Below are positions 1-8,790 of a stretch of 64,000 nt of DNA, piece after piece (within the stretch, counting starts at the first letter, position 1; every line of letters starts with the position of its first letter). The DNA comes from JACPPO01 sp965262505 (lineage in GTDB: Bacteria > Acidobacteriota > Vicinamibacteria > Vicinamibacterales > UBA2999). The notes under the pieces were generated by a model. It ran no database searches. It saw only the letters and a list, made by a program, of their open reading frames with translations, and was not told the DNA's origin. Both the position numbers and the translations under genes were made by a program. The stretch covers positions 1,426,001 through 1,490,000 of the forward strand of contig CBDHFM010000030.1 in the NCBI GenBank assembly GCA_965262505.1. Reading direction: 5' to 3'.

Positions 1-2
1 CT

Positions 3-1073
3 GTCCGCGCCGACACACGCGCGAAGGGTGGCTATGAAATCGACGTCGCGCGCGTCGAGGTTCATGGAGAAGCGCACGACTACCCCATTACGCCCAAGGA
101 GCATGGCGTCGACTACCTGCTGGACCGCCGGCACCTCTGGATCCGGACCGAACGCCAGACGGCGATTCTTCGCGTCCGGCACGAGGTCATCGACGCCGTT
201 CGCGACTTCTTCAATACCCGCGGCTTCATCCTGTGTGACGCACCGATCTTTACTCCGGCCGCGTGCGAAGGGACGACGACCCTGTTTCCCGTTCAGTATT
301 TCGACGACACGACCGCGTTCCTCACGCAGAGCGGGCAGCTCTACAACGAAGCGAATGCCATGGCGCTCGGCAAGGTCTACTGCTTTGGACCGACGTTCCG
401 CGCCGAGAAGTCGAAGACGCGACGCCATCTCACGGAATTCTGGATGGTCGAACCGGAAATGGCCTACGCGGATCTCAACGATGTCATCGAGCTTGCCGAA
501 GAGCTGATCGTCAGCATCGTTTCGCGCGTGCTGGACAAGCGTGGGGTGGACCTGCGGGTGCTCGAGCGTGACACGTCGAAACTGGAAAGCATCCGGACTC
601 CGTTTCCGCGGCTGACGTACGACGAAGCGGCACAGCTGCTCAAGGAGAAGGGCCAGTCCTTCGAATACGGCACGGATCTCGGTGGCACCGACGAGACCGT
701 GCTGTCCGAACAGTTCGATCGTCCCGTGTGTATCACCCATTACCCGGAATCCGTCAAAGCCTTCTACATGCAACCGGACCCGCAGCAGCCGGACAAGGCG
801 CTCTGTGTCGACATGCTGGCTCCGGAAGGCTACGGCGAGATCATCGGCGGCGGCCAGCGGCTCGACGATCTCGATCTTCTGCTGGAACGAATTCGGGAGC
901 ACCGCCTCCCACAGGAGGCGTTCGAGTGGTACCTCGACCTCCGGCGCTACGGCACGGTGCCCCACGGCGGTTTTGGCATGGGAATCGAGCGCTGTGTGTC
1001 GTGGATCTGCAAGCTCGAACATGTGCGCGAAACGATCCCGTACCCGCGCATGCTGCACAGGCTGTATCCCTGA
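3..1073 (+). CDS. asnS: Asparagine--tRNA ligase, 5' truncated
   Basis: Class IIb aminoacyl-tRNA synthetase that charges tRNA(Asn) in the cytoplasm. The frame is open from the window edge, so the N-terminal anticodon-binding OB fold is largely missing; 356 residues of the catalytic part remain. Visible family features include 'RADTRA' at the left edge, a motif 2 region around 'GPTFRAEKSKTRRHLTEFW', and the C-terminal motif 3 'GGFGMGIERCVSWI'. The motif 2 text and the absence of an aspartyl-type GAD insertion favour AsnRS over AspRS. The stop overlaps the rimO start by one base (TGATG), so the two are probably co-translated. Confidence 0.93.
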   Translation, partial: VRADTRAKGGYEIDVARVEVHGEAHDYPITPKEHGVDYLLDRRHLWIRTERQTAILRVRHEVIDAVRDFFNTRGFILCDAPIFTPAACEGTTTLFPVQYFDDTTAFLTQSGQLYNEANAMALGKVYCFGPTFRAEKSKTRRHLTEFWMVEPEMAYADLNDVIELAEELIVSIVSRVLDKRGVDLRVLERDTSKLESIRTPFPRLTYDEAAQLLKEKGQSFEYGTDLGGTDETVLSEQFDRPVCITHYPESVKAFYMQPDPQQPDKALCVDMLAPEGYGEIIGGGQRLDDLDLLLERIREHRLPQEAFEWYLDLRRYGTVPHGGFGMGIERCVSWICKLEHVRETIPYPRMLHRLYP

Positions 1074-2605
1074 TGAAGATAGGAATGATTTCCCTCGGGT
1101 GTCCGAAGAATCTCGTCGACTCCGAGGTCATGCTTGGCCTCGCGCAGCAGGCGGGCCACCAACTCACGCGTGATGCCGCCGAGGCTGACGTGCTCGTGGT
1201 CAATACCTGCGCGTTTATCGACAAGGCGAAGCAGGAGTCTATTGACACCATCCTGGAGATGGCGGAGCACAAGAAGACCGGCCACTGCCGAACGCTGATC
1301 GTAGCTGGGTGCATGGCCGAGCGGTACCGGGCGGAACTGCGGGAGCAGATTCCAGAGATCGACGCGGTCATCGGCACGGGGGAAATCCCGGAGATCGTGA
1401 ATCTGCTCGGCGGTTCTGCTCCGCAGCGCTCCTACGAGCCCAGGGTCGTCCCGCTGCTGCGCGCCAGCGGCGAGCCCATCAGGGCCAAAGACCAAGGACG
1501 AGAGACTGAAGACTTACCCACCTACATCTACGATGCCGACACGCCCCGACTGCTGGCGACTCCGCGGCACTACGCGTATGTGAAGATCGCGGAAGGCTGC
1601 GACTACAAGTGTGCCTTCTGCATCATCCCCACGCTGCGTGGTCACTACCGCAGTCGTACGGCCGCCTCGATTCTGCAGGAAGCGGAAAGGCTGGCGGCCA
1701 ACGGTGTCAAGGAGCTCATCCTGATTTCCCAGGACACGAGCTTCTACGGCGTCGACCGCGGGGAACGTGGTGCGCTCCCGCGGTTGCTGCGCGCGCTCGA
1801 CACGATCGATGGCCTCGAATGGATCCGGATGCTCTACCTGTATCCGACGACGATCGGAGATGACGTACTGGAGGCTATGGCGGAGAGCGAAAAGGTCTGC
1901 AAGTACATCGACCTGCCGCTCCAGCACGCGTCCGACGCCGTTCTGAAGCGGATGAAGCGCCCAGGTACGCGTGCGGGATACGAGCGTCTCCTGGACCGAG
2001 CCCGCCGGCGCCTCCCCGGCGTCGCCCTGCGCACCACATTCATCGTCGGCTTTCCAGGCGAGACCGAGGACGATTTTCTGGAACTGCAGCACTTCGTGAA
2101 CGCCGTCAGGTTCGACCATGTCGGGGTCTTCACCTATTCGCACGAGGAAGGCACGTCCGCTCATGCCCTTCCAGACGACGTGCCGGCGGGCACCAAGCGG
2201 CGGCGACAGTCGCGTCTGATGCGAGCGCAGGAGCACCACGTCGCCCGCGCGCAGGCCGCTCGCGTCGGCCGCCATGTCCGACTCCTCGTGGACGGCCCCT
2301 CGGACGAGCATGAGCTGGTCCTGCGCGCCAGGCTGGAGGGTCAGGCGCCGGATATCGATCCGCTCGTCTATTTGACCGATTGCAACCCGGCGGAAATCCC
2401 CGCGGGGACGTTCATCGACGCCGAAATCGTGGGCAGCCAAAGCTACGATCTCGTCGCCCGTCCGCTCGCACCCCACCGCACAGGCCGGGGCCCCCATCGC
2501 GCGCGCCTGCCCGATGGGGTGGAGGGGAGCACCGCGGCAAGCACCGCGGCAAGCACCGCGGCGGGCGCTGCGGCGGACGCGAAAGGGACCACGCGGTGGC
2601 CGTAA
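1073..2605 (+). CDS. rimO: Ribosomal protein S12 methylthiotransferase RimO
   Basis: Radical-SAM enzyme that adds a methylthio group to the conserved aspartate of ribosomal protein S12. The N-terminal UPF0004 domain has its cluster cysteines in 'SLGCPKN', 'NTCAF' and 'VAGCMAERY'. The radical-SAM signature is 'CDYKCAFC' (CxxxCxxC) near residue 180, and a TRAM-like RNA-binding domain follows near the C-terminus. The start at the ATG overlapping the asnS stop gives the expected MKIGMISLGCPKN beginning. The last ~30 residues are a low-complexity Ser-Thr-Ala tail encoded by a 12-bp tandem repeat and are probably dispensable. At 510 residues it is longer than typical RimO (about 440) because of this tail and a short linker before the radical-SAM core. 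Confidence 0.95.
   Translation: MKIGMISLGCPKNLVDSEVMLGLAQQAGHQLTRDAAEADVLVVNTCAFIDKAKQESIDTILEMAEHKKTGHCRTLIVAGCMAERYRAELREQIPEIDAVIGTGEIPEIVNLLGGSAPQRSYEPRVVPLLRASGEPIRAKDQGRETEDLPTYIYDADTPRLLATPRHYAYVKIAEGCDYKCAFCIIPTLRGHYRSRTAASILQEAERLAANGVKELILISQDTSFYGVDRGERGALPRLLRALDTIDGLEWIRMLYLYPTTIGDDVLEAMAESEKVCKYIDLPLQHASDAVLKRMKRPGTRAGYERLLDRARRRLPGVALRTTFIVGFPGETEDDFLELQHFVNAVRFDHVGVFTYSHEEGTSAHALPDDVPAGTKRRRQSRLMRAQEHHVARAQAARVGRHVRLLVDGPSDEHELVLRARLEGQAPDIDPLVYLTDCNPAEIPAGTFIDAEIVGSQSYDLVARPLAPHRTGRGPHRARLPDGVEGSTAASTAASTAAGAAADAKGTTRWP
2528..2563 (+). repeat. 12-bp tandem repeat in the rimO 3' end
   Basis: Three consecutive copies of AGCACCGCGGCA (last base of the third copy differs) encode Ser-Thr-Ala-Ala three times in the RimO C-terminal tail. 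This is a simple in-frame expansion outside the conserved TRAM domain. Confidence 0.9.
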
Positions 2606-2657
2606 CTACATCCGTGTGATACGCTTAAAGGTCGTTACGGAGAGGGAGTAGTACTCC

Positions 2658-2682
2658 AAGTGGGCTCGTGCCCGCTTTTTTT
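2658..2682 (+). terminator. Hairpin plus T-run ahead of rimP
   Basis: AAGTGGGC, loop TCGT, then GCCCGCTT followed by a run of T: an 8-bp stem with one G-T pair. It lies 53 bases after rimO and 55 bases before rimP. It could end the asnS-rimO transcript or act as an attenuator in the rimP-nusA-infB leader. NusA and RNA-binding autoregulation of this operon is known in other bacteria, but the mechanism here is inference. Confidence 0.7.
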
Positions 2683-2736
2683 ATTTGAGTCACTTTCTTC
2701 TCGGAGAGCGCGCCGAGGGAGGTCCACCGCAGGCAG

Positions 2737-3213
2737 ATGGAGCCACTCGCGCACATTCGGACCGTCGCCGAGCGCGTTGCCGCGTTGCGCGGTCTGGACG
2801 TGTGGGACATCCAGAGCCGCCGCGAGGCGGTCGGGCATGTCGTGCGGGTCGTGATCGACCGGCCCGGGCCGGCAGCGTCACCGGAAGAGAGCGTCAGCAT
2901 CGAGGACTGCGAGCAGGTCAACCGCGAGATCGGTACGATTCTCGACGTCGAGGACCCGCTCCCCTTCGCGTATACGCTTGAGGTTTCGTCGCCCGGCCTC
3001 GACCGCCCGTTGCGGGACGCCGGCGACTACAGCCGCTTCGCGGGGCGACTGGCGAAGGTTGTCGTCCGCGAAGCGGTCGACAACCAGAAGGCATTCGACG
3101 GCCGGCTGCGCGGCGTCGACCAGGGGGACGTACTGCTTGAATCGTCGAACGGGCGGGTACACCGGCTGCCATGGCGGCTGATCGCGCGCGGCCGGTTGGA
3201 CGTTGAATTTTGA
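2737..3213 (+). CDS. rimP: Ribosome maturation factor RimP
   Basis: Cytoplasmic 30S assembly factor needed for late maturation of the small subunit. The 158-residue product has the family core: 'SIEDCEQVNREIGTILDVED' in the N-terminal domain and 'YTLEVSSPGLDRPL', the most diagnostic RimP motif, followed by the SH3-like C-terminal domain. A GGGAGG Shine-Dalgarno-like sequence lies about 15 bases before the ATG. It is the first gene of the rimP-nusA-infB-rbfA group, in the standard order. Confidence 0.95.
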   Translation: MEPLAHIRTVAERVAALRGLDVWDIQSRREAVGHVVRVVIDRPGPAASPEESVSIEDCEQVNREIGTILDVEDPLPFAYTLEVSSPGLDRPLRDAGDYSRFAGRLAKVVVREAVDNQKAFDGRLRGVDQGDVLLESSNGRVHRLPWRLIARGRLDVEF

Positions 3214-3260
3214 GAATGTTGAGGTAGCCGGAGACCTTCAGGTGTCCGGGAGCGAGAGAA

Positions 3261-4583
3261 ATGCAAAACCCGCTACTGCAAACCATCGAAGCGCTCGCCA
3301 AGGAAAAGGGGATCGAGGCCGAAACGATCGTCACGGCGATCGAGGACGCCGTCCTCACCGCGTCGCGCAAGTACTACAAGACCGAAGAAGATCTGAAGAC
3401 CCGGTTCAACGCTGAAACCGGCCAGGTCGACCTCTTCGCGATCAAGCATATCGTCTCCGACGTGGAGGATCCCGCCACGCAGATCTCGCTGAAAGACGCG
3501 CAGGAGATTTACGGCGAGGAGGCGGAAGTCGACATGGAGATCGAGTTCCCCAAGCGCACCGACGTCCTCGGCCGCATTGCGGCCCAGACCGCCAAGCAGG
3601 TGATCTTCCAGAAAGTACGCGAGGCCGAGCGCGAGAACATCTTCGCCGAATACAACGAGCGCGTGGGCGAGGTCGTCAACACCACGGTGAAACGGTTCGA
3701 GAACGGCGACTTGGTCGTGGAAATCGATCGCGTCGAGGCGGTGCTGCCGCGCAAGGAGCAGTCGCGGGCCGAGAGTTACACGCCAGGCGAGCGGATCCGC
3801 GCGGTCATCAAAGGGGTGAATCGCGGCGCGAAGGGCGCGCAGATCGTCATGTCGCGCACCGACCCTGCGCTGCTCATTAAGCTCTTCGAGCAGGAGGTCC
3901 CGGAAATCTACGACGGCACCGTGATCATTCGCGGGGCCGTCCGCGAGGCGGGTGATCGCGCAAAAGTGGCGGTCTATTCTCGTGAGCGGGATGTCGACCC
4001 TGTGGGCGCGTGCGTCGGCATGAAGGGTACGCGCGTACAGGGCATCATCCGTGAACTCCGTGGTGAGAAAATCGATATCGTCGAGTGGTCGGACGACCCC
4101 ATCCTTTTCGTGACGAAGGCGCTGAGTCCGGCGAAGGTGCAGCGTGTGTCGATCGTCGACGAGCAGGACCGTGTGATGGAGGTCGTCGTCGAGGACATAC
4201 AGCTCTCGCTCGCGATCGGCAAGAAGGGTCAAAACGTCCGGCTGGCGGCCAAGCTCACGGGCTGGAGGATTGACATCAAGAGCGAGGAGGAGAAGCGACG
4301 CGAGGTTGAGGCGCAATTCGGCGCGCTCGAGGTCGGAGAAGGCGAGGTCAGTGAGGGCGAGGGTGGAGAAGGCGAGGTCAGTGAAGGTGGGGTCGCTGCA
4401 GACGGGACGGCCGAAGACGAGCCGCTGACCGAGACGCTAGGCGAGAGCGAGGCGGCGGTGGCCGCCGATGACGTAACAACCGAGGTGCCCGCTGAGGTGC
4501 CCCTGAAACCGTGGGGGACGCGTCCGTCGAGGCCGCGGTGGAAACGGAAGCCGGCGAGAAACAGGGCTAGCTCACAGGGCTAG
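3261..4583 (+). CDS. nusA: Transcription termination/antitermination factor NusA
   Basis: RNA-polymerase-associated factor for pausing, termination and antitermination. The order is N-terminal RNAP-binding domain (1-~130), S1 domain ('GEVVNTTVKRFENGDLVV'), then two KH domains with 'GACVGMKGTRVQ' and 'LAIGKKGQNVRLA'. After ~residue 350 there is an acidic Glu/Gly/Ala tail instead of the HhH repeats of enterobacterial NusA. A 20-base segment repeats at 4335-4354 and 4365-4384. From ~4500 the tail turns abruptly basic (Lys/Arg/Trp). The -1 frame beginning at 4499 stays acidic and stops at 4570, so a single-base indel in the CCCC run at 4500-4503 is likely. Core function is unaffected. Confidence 0.94.
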   Translation: MQNPLLQTIEALAKEKGIEAETIVTAIEDAVLTASRKYYKTEEDLKTRFNAETGQVDLFAIKHIVSDVEDPATQISLKDAQEIYGEEAEVDMEIEFPKRTDVLGRIAAQTAKQVIFQKVREAERENIFAEYNERVGEVVNTTVKRFENGDLVVEIDRVEAVLPRKEQSRAESYTPGERIRAVIKGVNRGAKGAQIVMSRTDPALLIKLFEQEVPEIYDGTVIIRGAVREAGDRAKVAVYSRERDVDPVGACVGMKGTRVQGIIRELRGEKIDIVEWSDDPILFVTKALSPAKVQRVSIVDEQDRVMEVVVEDIQLSLAIGKKGQNVRLAAKLTGWRIDIKSEEEKRREVEAQFGALEVGEGEVSEGEGGEGEVSEGGVAADGTAEDEPLTETLGESEAAVAADDVTTEVPAEVPLKPWGTRPSRPRWKRKPARNRASSQG

Positions 4584-4604
4584 GTCGAAGGCAAGGACTC
4601 ACAT

Positions 4605-7358
4605 TTGGCAACGGTTCGGATCTACAAGGTCGCGGAACTGCTCGGCGTGGCGAGCCAGGAAGTGCTGGCGCTACTGAAGAGCGATCACGGCATCGAGTTG
4701 AAAAGCGCCTCGAGCACGCTCGAGGAGGTGGTCGCACGGTCGTTCGTCGAGCGGGTCGCGCGCCAGCGCAATATCGACGTGCCTGGCGGTGACATGTTCT
4801 CCGACAAGGCGGCGGCCAAGGCCAAGGGTGGTAAGAAGGCCGCGCTCGCAAAGAAGGCCGAGCCGCCCAAGCCGACCGCGCCGGTGCTGGGTCCGCCGCG
4901 GCTCGTCAAAACGATCAGGCCTCCAACCCCGCCGCCTGCCGAGGAGACGGCGAACGCGGCCGCCGCCGACGCCTCTGCGCCTGCCGAGACAATTGGCGAC
5001 GGCACGGAAACCGCGGAACCGGTGACGTCCACGGCCGCCATGGGCGTAGAACCCTCGGAGTCCTCTCCGACGGCCTCCGAGGCGGCCGCGATGGCTGCCT
5101 CTCCGGTCGAAGACGGCGCCTCTGTGGAGGATCCGTCCGCCGGCACGCCGACCGGCCCGGGCCGGTTTGTTCCCCCCACGCTTCGGCTCCGCATCGAAGA
5201 ACCGGGACGGACACCGCAGCCGCCGCGTCCGCTCGTACCAGCCAAGCGGCCGCACACCAGCCAAGCGCGGATGGTGAAGAAGCCGGCGGCAACGCCTCCG
5301 GCCAGCGCGCGTCCGCCCGTGCCCGGGGGGGCGCGGCCAGGTGCGCCGCGCCCTGGTTATCCCGGGCTTCTGCGTCCGACGACGCCCAGCATGCTCGGCG
5401 GGCCACGACCGCTCCCCTCCCAACCGGTCCGGCCGCAGCAGGCGCGTCCCGGGATGCCGCCCGCGCGCCCGCCGTTTGGTCATCGTCCGCCCTTTGGCCA
5501 GCATCGCCCGGGACAGCGCCCCGTGCAGGGCCGTCGCCGCGCGCGGCCGACTGCACCGGTCATGCCGGTGGCGCCGACCGAGCCTCCACCTATCACGCGC
5601 AGCATCACGCTCGCCGAAGGCATGACCGTCAAGGACCTGGCTGACAAGCTTGAGGTGCGCGTCAAGGACGTCCTGGCCAGGCTGCTGATGAAGCGCGTCA
5701 TGCTGACCATCAACAGCACGCTCGACATTGACACGGCCCGGGATATCGCCGCTGATTTCGGCGCCGAGATCGAGATGCGGAGCTTCGAGGAAGAGCTCGT
5801 CTCCGCCGAGGTCGAGGACGCCAAGCCAGAGGACGTCCAGCCTCGCGCGCCTGTCGTCACGGTGATGGGCCACGTTGACCATGGCAAGACGTCGCTGCTC
5901 GACGCGATTCGCGAGACGCGGGTAGCAGAACGCGAAGCGGGCGGCATCACGCAGCATATTGGCGCGTACCACGTTGACGTGGGCGCCGGTCGCAGCGTGG
6001 TCTTCCTCGACACGCCCGGTCACGCGGCGTTTACGCTGATGCGCGCCCGCGGCACCAAAGTCACCGACGTGGTGGTGCTCGTCGTGGCCGCAGACGACGG
6101 CGTCATGCCGCAGACGCGCGAAGCGATCGACCATGCCAAGGCGGCGAAGGTACCCATGGTCGTGGCAATCAACAAGGTCGATAAACCTGGCGCCAATCCC
6201 GACAACGTCAAACGCGAGCTCGCCGAGCTGGACCTCGTGCCCGAGGACTGGGGCGGCCACACGGTGATGGTGCCGGTCTCGGCGAAGAAGCGGGAGAACC
6301 TCGATCAATTGCTCGAGATGATCCTGCTCTCCAGCGACATCCTCGAGCTGAAGGCGAATCCCCGGCGGCCCGCGTCGGGCACCGTGCTGGAGGCGAAGCT
6401 CGATCGCGGTCGCGGCCCCGTGGCAACGGTGCTGGTGCAGGATGGCACCCTCAGCGTGGGCGACAACTTGATCGCCGGACCGGTCGTCGGCAGAGTGCGT
6501 GCGCTGATTGACGATCGCGGCCGACCGGCGAAAACGGCCGGGCCCTCCACGCCCGTCGAAGTGCTTGGCCTCACGAGTCTGCCCCAGAACGGCGATCCGT
6601 TTCAGACCGTGGCCGACCCGGCGAAGGCACGCCAGATCGCCACGTTCCGGCAAACGCGGGCGAAGGAGCGCGCGCTCGGCGCCAAGGGGGGGCGTCTCAC
6701 CCTCGAGTCGCTCAAGGAGCACATTGCGGAGGGCAGCGTCAAAGAGCTCCCGATCATCATCAAGGCCGACGTGCAGGGCTCGGCGGAAGTGCTCGCTGAC
6801 GCGCTGACGAGACTCTCGGACGAGAAGGTCAGAATCCGCATCATCCGGTCCGGCGCCGGCGCGATCAACGAATCGGACGTGCTGCTCGGATCCGCCTCCA
6901 ATGCGATCGTCATCGGCTTCAACGTGCGTCCCGATCGCAATGCCGCCGATGTCGCGGAGCGCGAGGGGGTAGACGTCCGAATGCATTCGATCATCTACAA
7001 CGTGACCGATGAGATCACGAAGGGCATGGCCGGGATGCTCGATCCCACGTTCAAGGAAGTCCGGATCGGCTCCGCCGAAGTGCGCGAAGTGTTCAAGGTG
7101 CCGAAACTCGGCGCGATTGCCGGCTGCATCGTGACAGATGGCCGCATCACGCGCACGGCGGAGACCCAGGTGCGGCTGCTTCGCGACAACGTGGTCGTGA
7201 ACGAAGGAAAGATTGGCTCGTTGCGCCGCTTCAAGGACGACGTGTCCGAGGTGAAGGCGGGCCTTGAGTGCGGTATCGGTCTCGAGCGCTACAACGACCT
7301 CAAGGTGGGTGACGTCATCGAAGTCTTCGCGATGGAGCGCGTGGCAGTCACTGCCTGA
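4605..7358 (+). CDS. infB: Translation initiation factor IF-2
   Basis: GTPase that brings initiator tRNA to the 30S subunit. The start is TTG at 4605, giving the usual 'VRIYKVAELLGV' N-terminal IF2_N domain. A long Ala/Pro/Arg-rich linker (~residues 65-330) precedes a second IF2_N module and the G domain: G1 'GHVDHGKTS', G3 'DTPGHAAF' and G4 'NKVD'. Domains II-IV complete the 917-residue protein. The linker is compositionally biased and has a long open antisense frame that is not a gene. It lies 21 bases after nusA and is probably translated from the same mRNA. Confidence 0.97.
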   Translation: MATVRIYKVAELLGVASQEVLALLKSDHGIELKSASSTLEEVVARSFVERVARQRNIDVPGGDMFSDKAAAKAKGGKKAALAKKAEPPKPTAPVLGPPRLVKTIRPPTPPPAEETANAAAADASAPAETIGDGTETAEPVTSTAAMGVEPSESSPTASEAAAMAASPVEDGASVEDPSAGTPTGPGRFVPPTLRLRIEEPGRTPQPPRPLVPAKRPHTSQARMVKKPAATPPASARPPVPGGARPGAPRPGYPGLLRPTTPSMLGGPRPLPSQPVRPQQARPGMPPARPPFGHRPPFGQHRPGQRPVQGRRRARPTAPVMPVAPTEPPPITRSITLAEGMTVKDLADKLEVRVKDVLARLLMKRVMLTINSTLDIDTARDIAADFGAEIEMRSFEEELVSAEVEDAKPEDVQPRAPVVTVMGHVDHGKTSLLDAIRETRVAEREAGGITQHIGAYHVDVGAGRSVVFLDTPGHAAFTLMRARGTKVTDVVVLVVAADDGVMPQTREAIDHAKAAKVPMVVAINKVDKPGANPDNVKRELAELDLVPEDWGGHTVMVPVSAKKRENLDQLLEMILLSSDILELKANPRRPASGTVLEAKLDRGRGPVATVLVQDGTLSVGDNLIAGPVVGRVRALIDDRGRPAKTAGPSTPVEVLGLTSLPQNGDPFQTVADPAKARQIATFRQTRAKERALGAKGGRLTLESLKEHIAEGSVKELPIIIKADVQGSAEVLADALTRLSDEKVRIRIIRSGAGAINESDVLLGSASNAIVIGFNVRPDRNAADVAEREGVDVRMHSIIYNVTDEITKGMAGMLDPTFKEVRIGSAEVREVFKVPKLGAIAGCIVTDGRITRTAETQVRLLRDNVVVNEGKIGSLRRFKDDVSEVKAGLECGIGLERYNDLKVGDVIEVFAMERVAVTA

Positions 7359-7382
7359 GCGCGCTGCACCCTGCACCAAGCT

Positions 7383-7817
7383 ATGGCCGCGGGATACCGT
7401 CCTGATCGCGTGGGGGACCAGATCCGCCAGGACTTGGGCGAGATACTGGCCCGCGGCGATGTGCGCGATCCGGGCATCGGCTTCATCACGCTGACCAGGG
7501 TAAAGGTCTCGCGCGACCTCCAGGTGGCGCGCGTCTTTTACACCACGCTCGGCGATTCCAGGGAGCGAGGCGAGACCGCCAGAGCGCTCGAGCGAGCCAC
7601 GCCGTTTCTCCGCCGGCAGATTGGCAGCCGGCTTCGTCTCAGGCGCGTCCCGGCGATCGAGTTCCGTTTCGACGAAACGATCCAGCACCAGGACCGCATC
7701 GAGCAGATTCTGCGCGATCTTCGAGAAGAAGAAACAGGGCGCGCTATGCCGCCGGACCCAGATTCGGACCCAGGTCCTGACCCCGCCGATGTGCACCACG
7801 ATGACAACAGCGACTGA
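7383..7817 (+). CDS. rbfA: Ribosome-binding factor A
   Basis: Cold-shock 30S maturation factor with a single KH-like fold. The N-terminus 'YRPDRVGDQIRQDLGEIL' and the central 'VKVSRDLQVARVFYT' are typical of the family. At 144 residues it is slightly longer than usual, ending in an Asp/Pro/His-rich tail that overlaps the start of the next gene by 17 bases. Its place between infB and the DHH phosphoesterase gene is the standard order. Confidence 0.94.
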   Translation: MAAGYRPDRVGDQIRQDLGEILARGDVRDPGIGFITLTRVKVSRDLQVARVFYTTLGDSRERGETARALERATPFLRRQIGSRLRLRRVPAIEFRFDETIQHQDRIEQILRDLREEETGRAMPPDPDSDPGPDPADVHHDDNSD

Positions 7818-8790
7818 CGCGGGTACACGCGCACAGGTCGCCGACGAGATTCGGAAGCGGCGGCGGTTCGTGATTGCGACTCATGTCCGCCCCGACGGCG
7901 ATGCCATCGGGTCGCAGCTCGCCATGGCCTATGCCCTTCGGCACCTCGGTAAAGAGGTGCGGGCCGTCAGTCGCGACCCGGCGCCCCCTCCGCTGAGTGT
8001 GTTTCCAGGCGTTCTGGACATCGAGCTTACCGATCGGGTCGACGACCCGGGCGACGCGGTGATCGTGATGGAATCCGGCGACCTGGGGCGTACCGGCGTC
8101 GCGGGGCTGGAGCGGGGCTTCATCATCAACATTGATCACCACGTCGGCAACACGGTATTCGGCGCCGTGAACTGGTTGGAGGTGTCGGCGGCGGCGTGCG
8201 GCGAGATGATTTTTGACGTCGTGCGCGAGCTCGGCGTGCCGCTCACCTACGAAATTGCGGTACACGTCTATGTCGCGATCCTGACGGATACGGGATCATT
8301 CCACTACTCGAACATCACGCCACGGACTTTTGACGTCTGTCGCCAGTGCGTCCTCGCGGGCGTGAACCCGGCAGCGGTGGCCCGCAGCGTCTATGACAGC
8401 AGCAACTTGGGACGCCTGAGGCTGTTTGGCGCGGTGCTGAGCCGGATGCAAATCGATGACACTGGCCAGATCGCCACGGTATCCGTCGATCGTCGGCTTG
8501 CGGCGGAATGCGGCGCCACGTACGATGATGCCGACGGGCTGATCAACCTCCCCCTCACTGCGAAAGATATCCAGGCTGTCATCTTCTTGAAGGAGGTGGG
8601 CCCGGACGACTGGCGCGTCAGCTTGCGTTCCAAGGGCAGCGTGGACATCAACGCCGTCGCCAGGGAGTTCGGCGGCGGCGGCCACAAGAACGCCTCCGGG
8701 TGCAGCGCGGTTGGACAGCTCGAGGCTCTGAAGGACATCTTCCGTCAGAAGGTCACCAGGCAGCTCGACGGGCCGGCTGGCAACGAATAG
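7801..8790 (+). CDS. nrnA: DHH-family bifunctional oligoribonuclease/PAP phosphatase NrnA
   Basis: DHH/DHHA1 phosphoesterase expected to degrade nano-RNA and 3'-phosphoadenosine 5'-phosphate. The N-terminal motif 'THVRPDGDAIGS' and the 'NIDHHVGN' motif hold the metal ligands; the DHHA1 substrate-binding signature is 'GGGGHKNASGCS' near the C-terminus. I chose the ATG at 7801 (329 residues), which puts the first conserved block at residue ~20; a longer frame begins at 7621 inside rbfA but would add residues unlike the family. The stop overlaps the GTG of truB by one base (TAGTG). Confidence 0.92.
   Translation: MTTATDAGTRAQVADEIRKRRRFVIATHVRPDGDAIGSQLAMAYALRHLGKEVRAVSRDPAPPPLSVFPGVLDIELTDRVDDPGDAVIVMESGDLGRTGVAGLERGFIINIDHHVGNTVFGAVNWLEVSAAACGEMIFDVVRELGVPLTYEIAVHVYVAILTDTGSFHYSNITPRTFDVCRQCVLAGVNPAAVARSVYDSSNLGRLRLFGAVLSRMQIDDTGQIATVSVDRRLAAECGATYDDADGLINLPLTAKDIQAVIFLKEVGPDDWRVSLRSKGSVDINAVAREFGGGGHKNASGCSAVGQLEALKDIFRQKVTRQLDGPAGNE

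Noticed and set aside
728..1072. N-terminal extension of rimO into asnS
   Set aside because: The ATG at 1073 gives the exact family N-terminus; upstream residues are a shifted reading of asnS.
4671..7799. 1042-codon open frame antisense to infB
   Set aside because: It mirrors the GC-biased infB frame, its product has no family features, and infB is certain.
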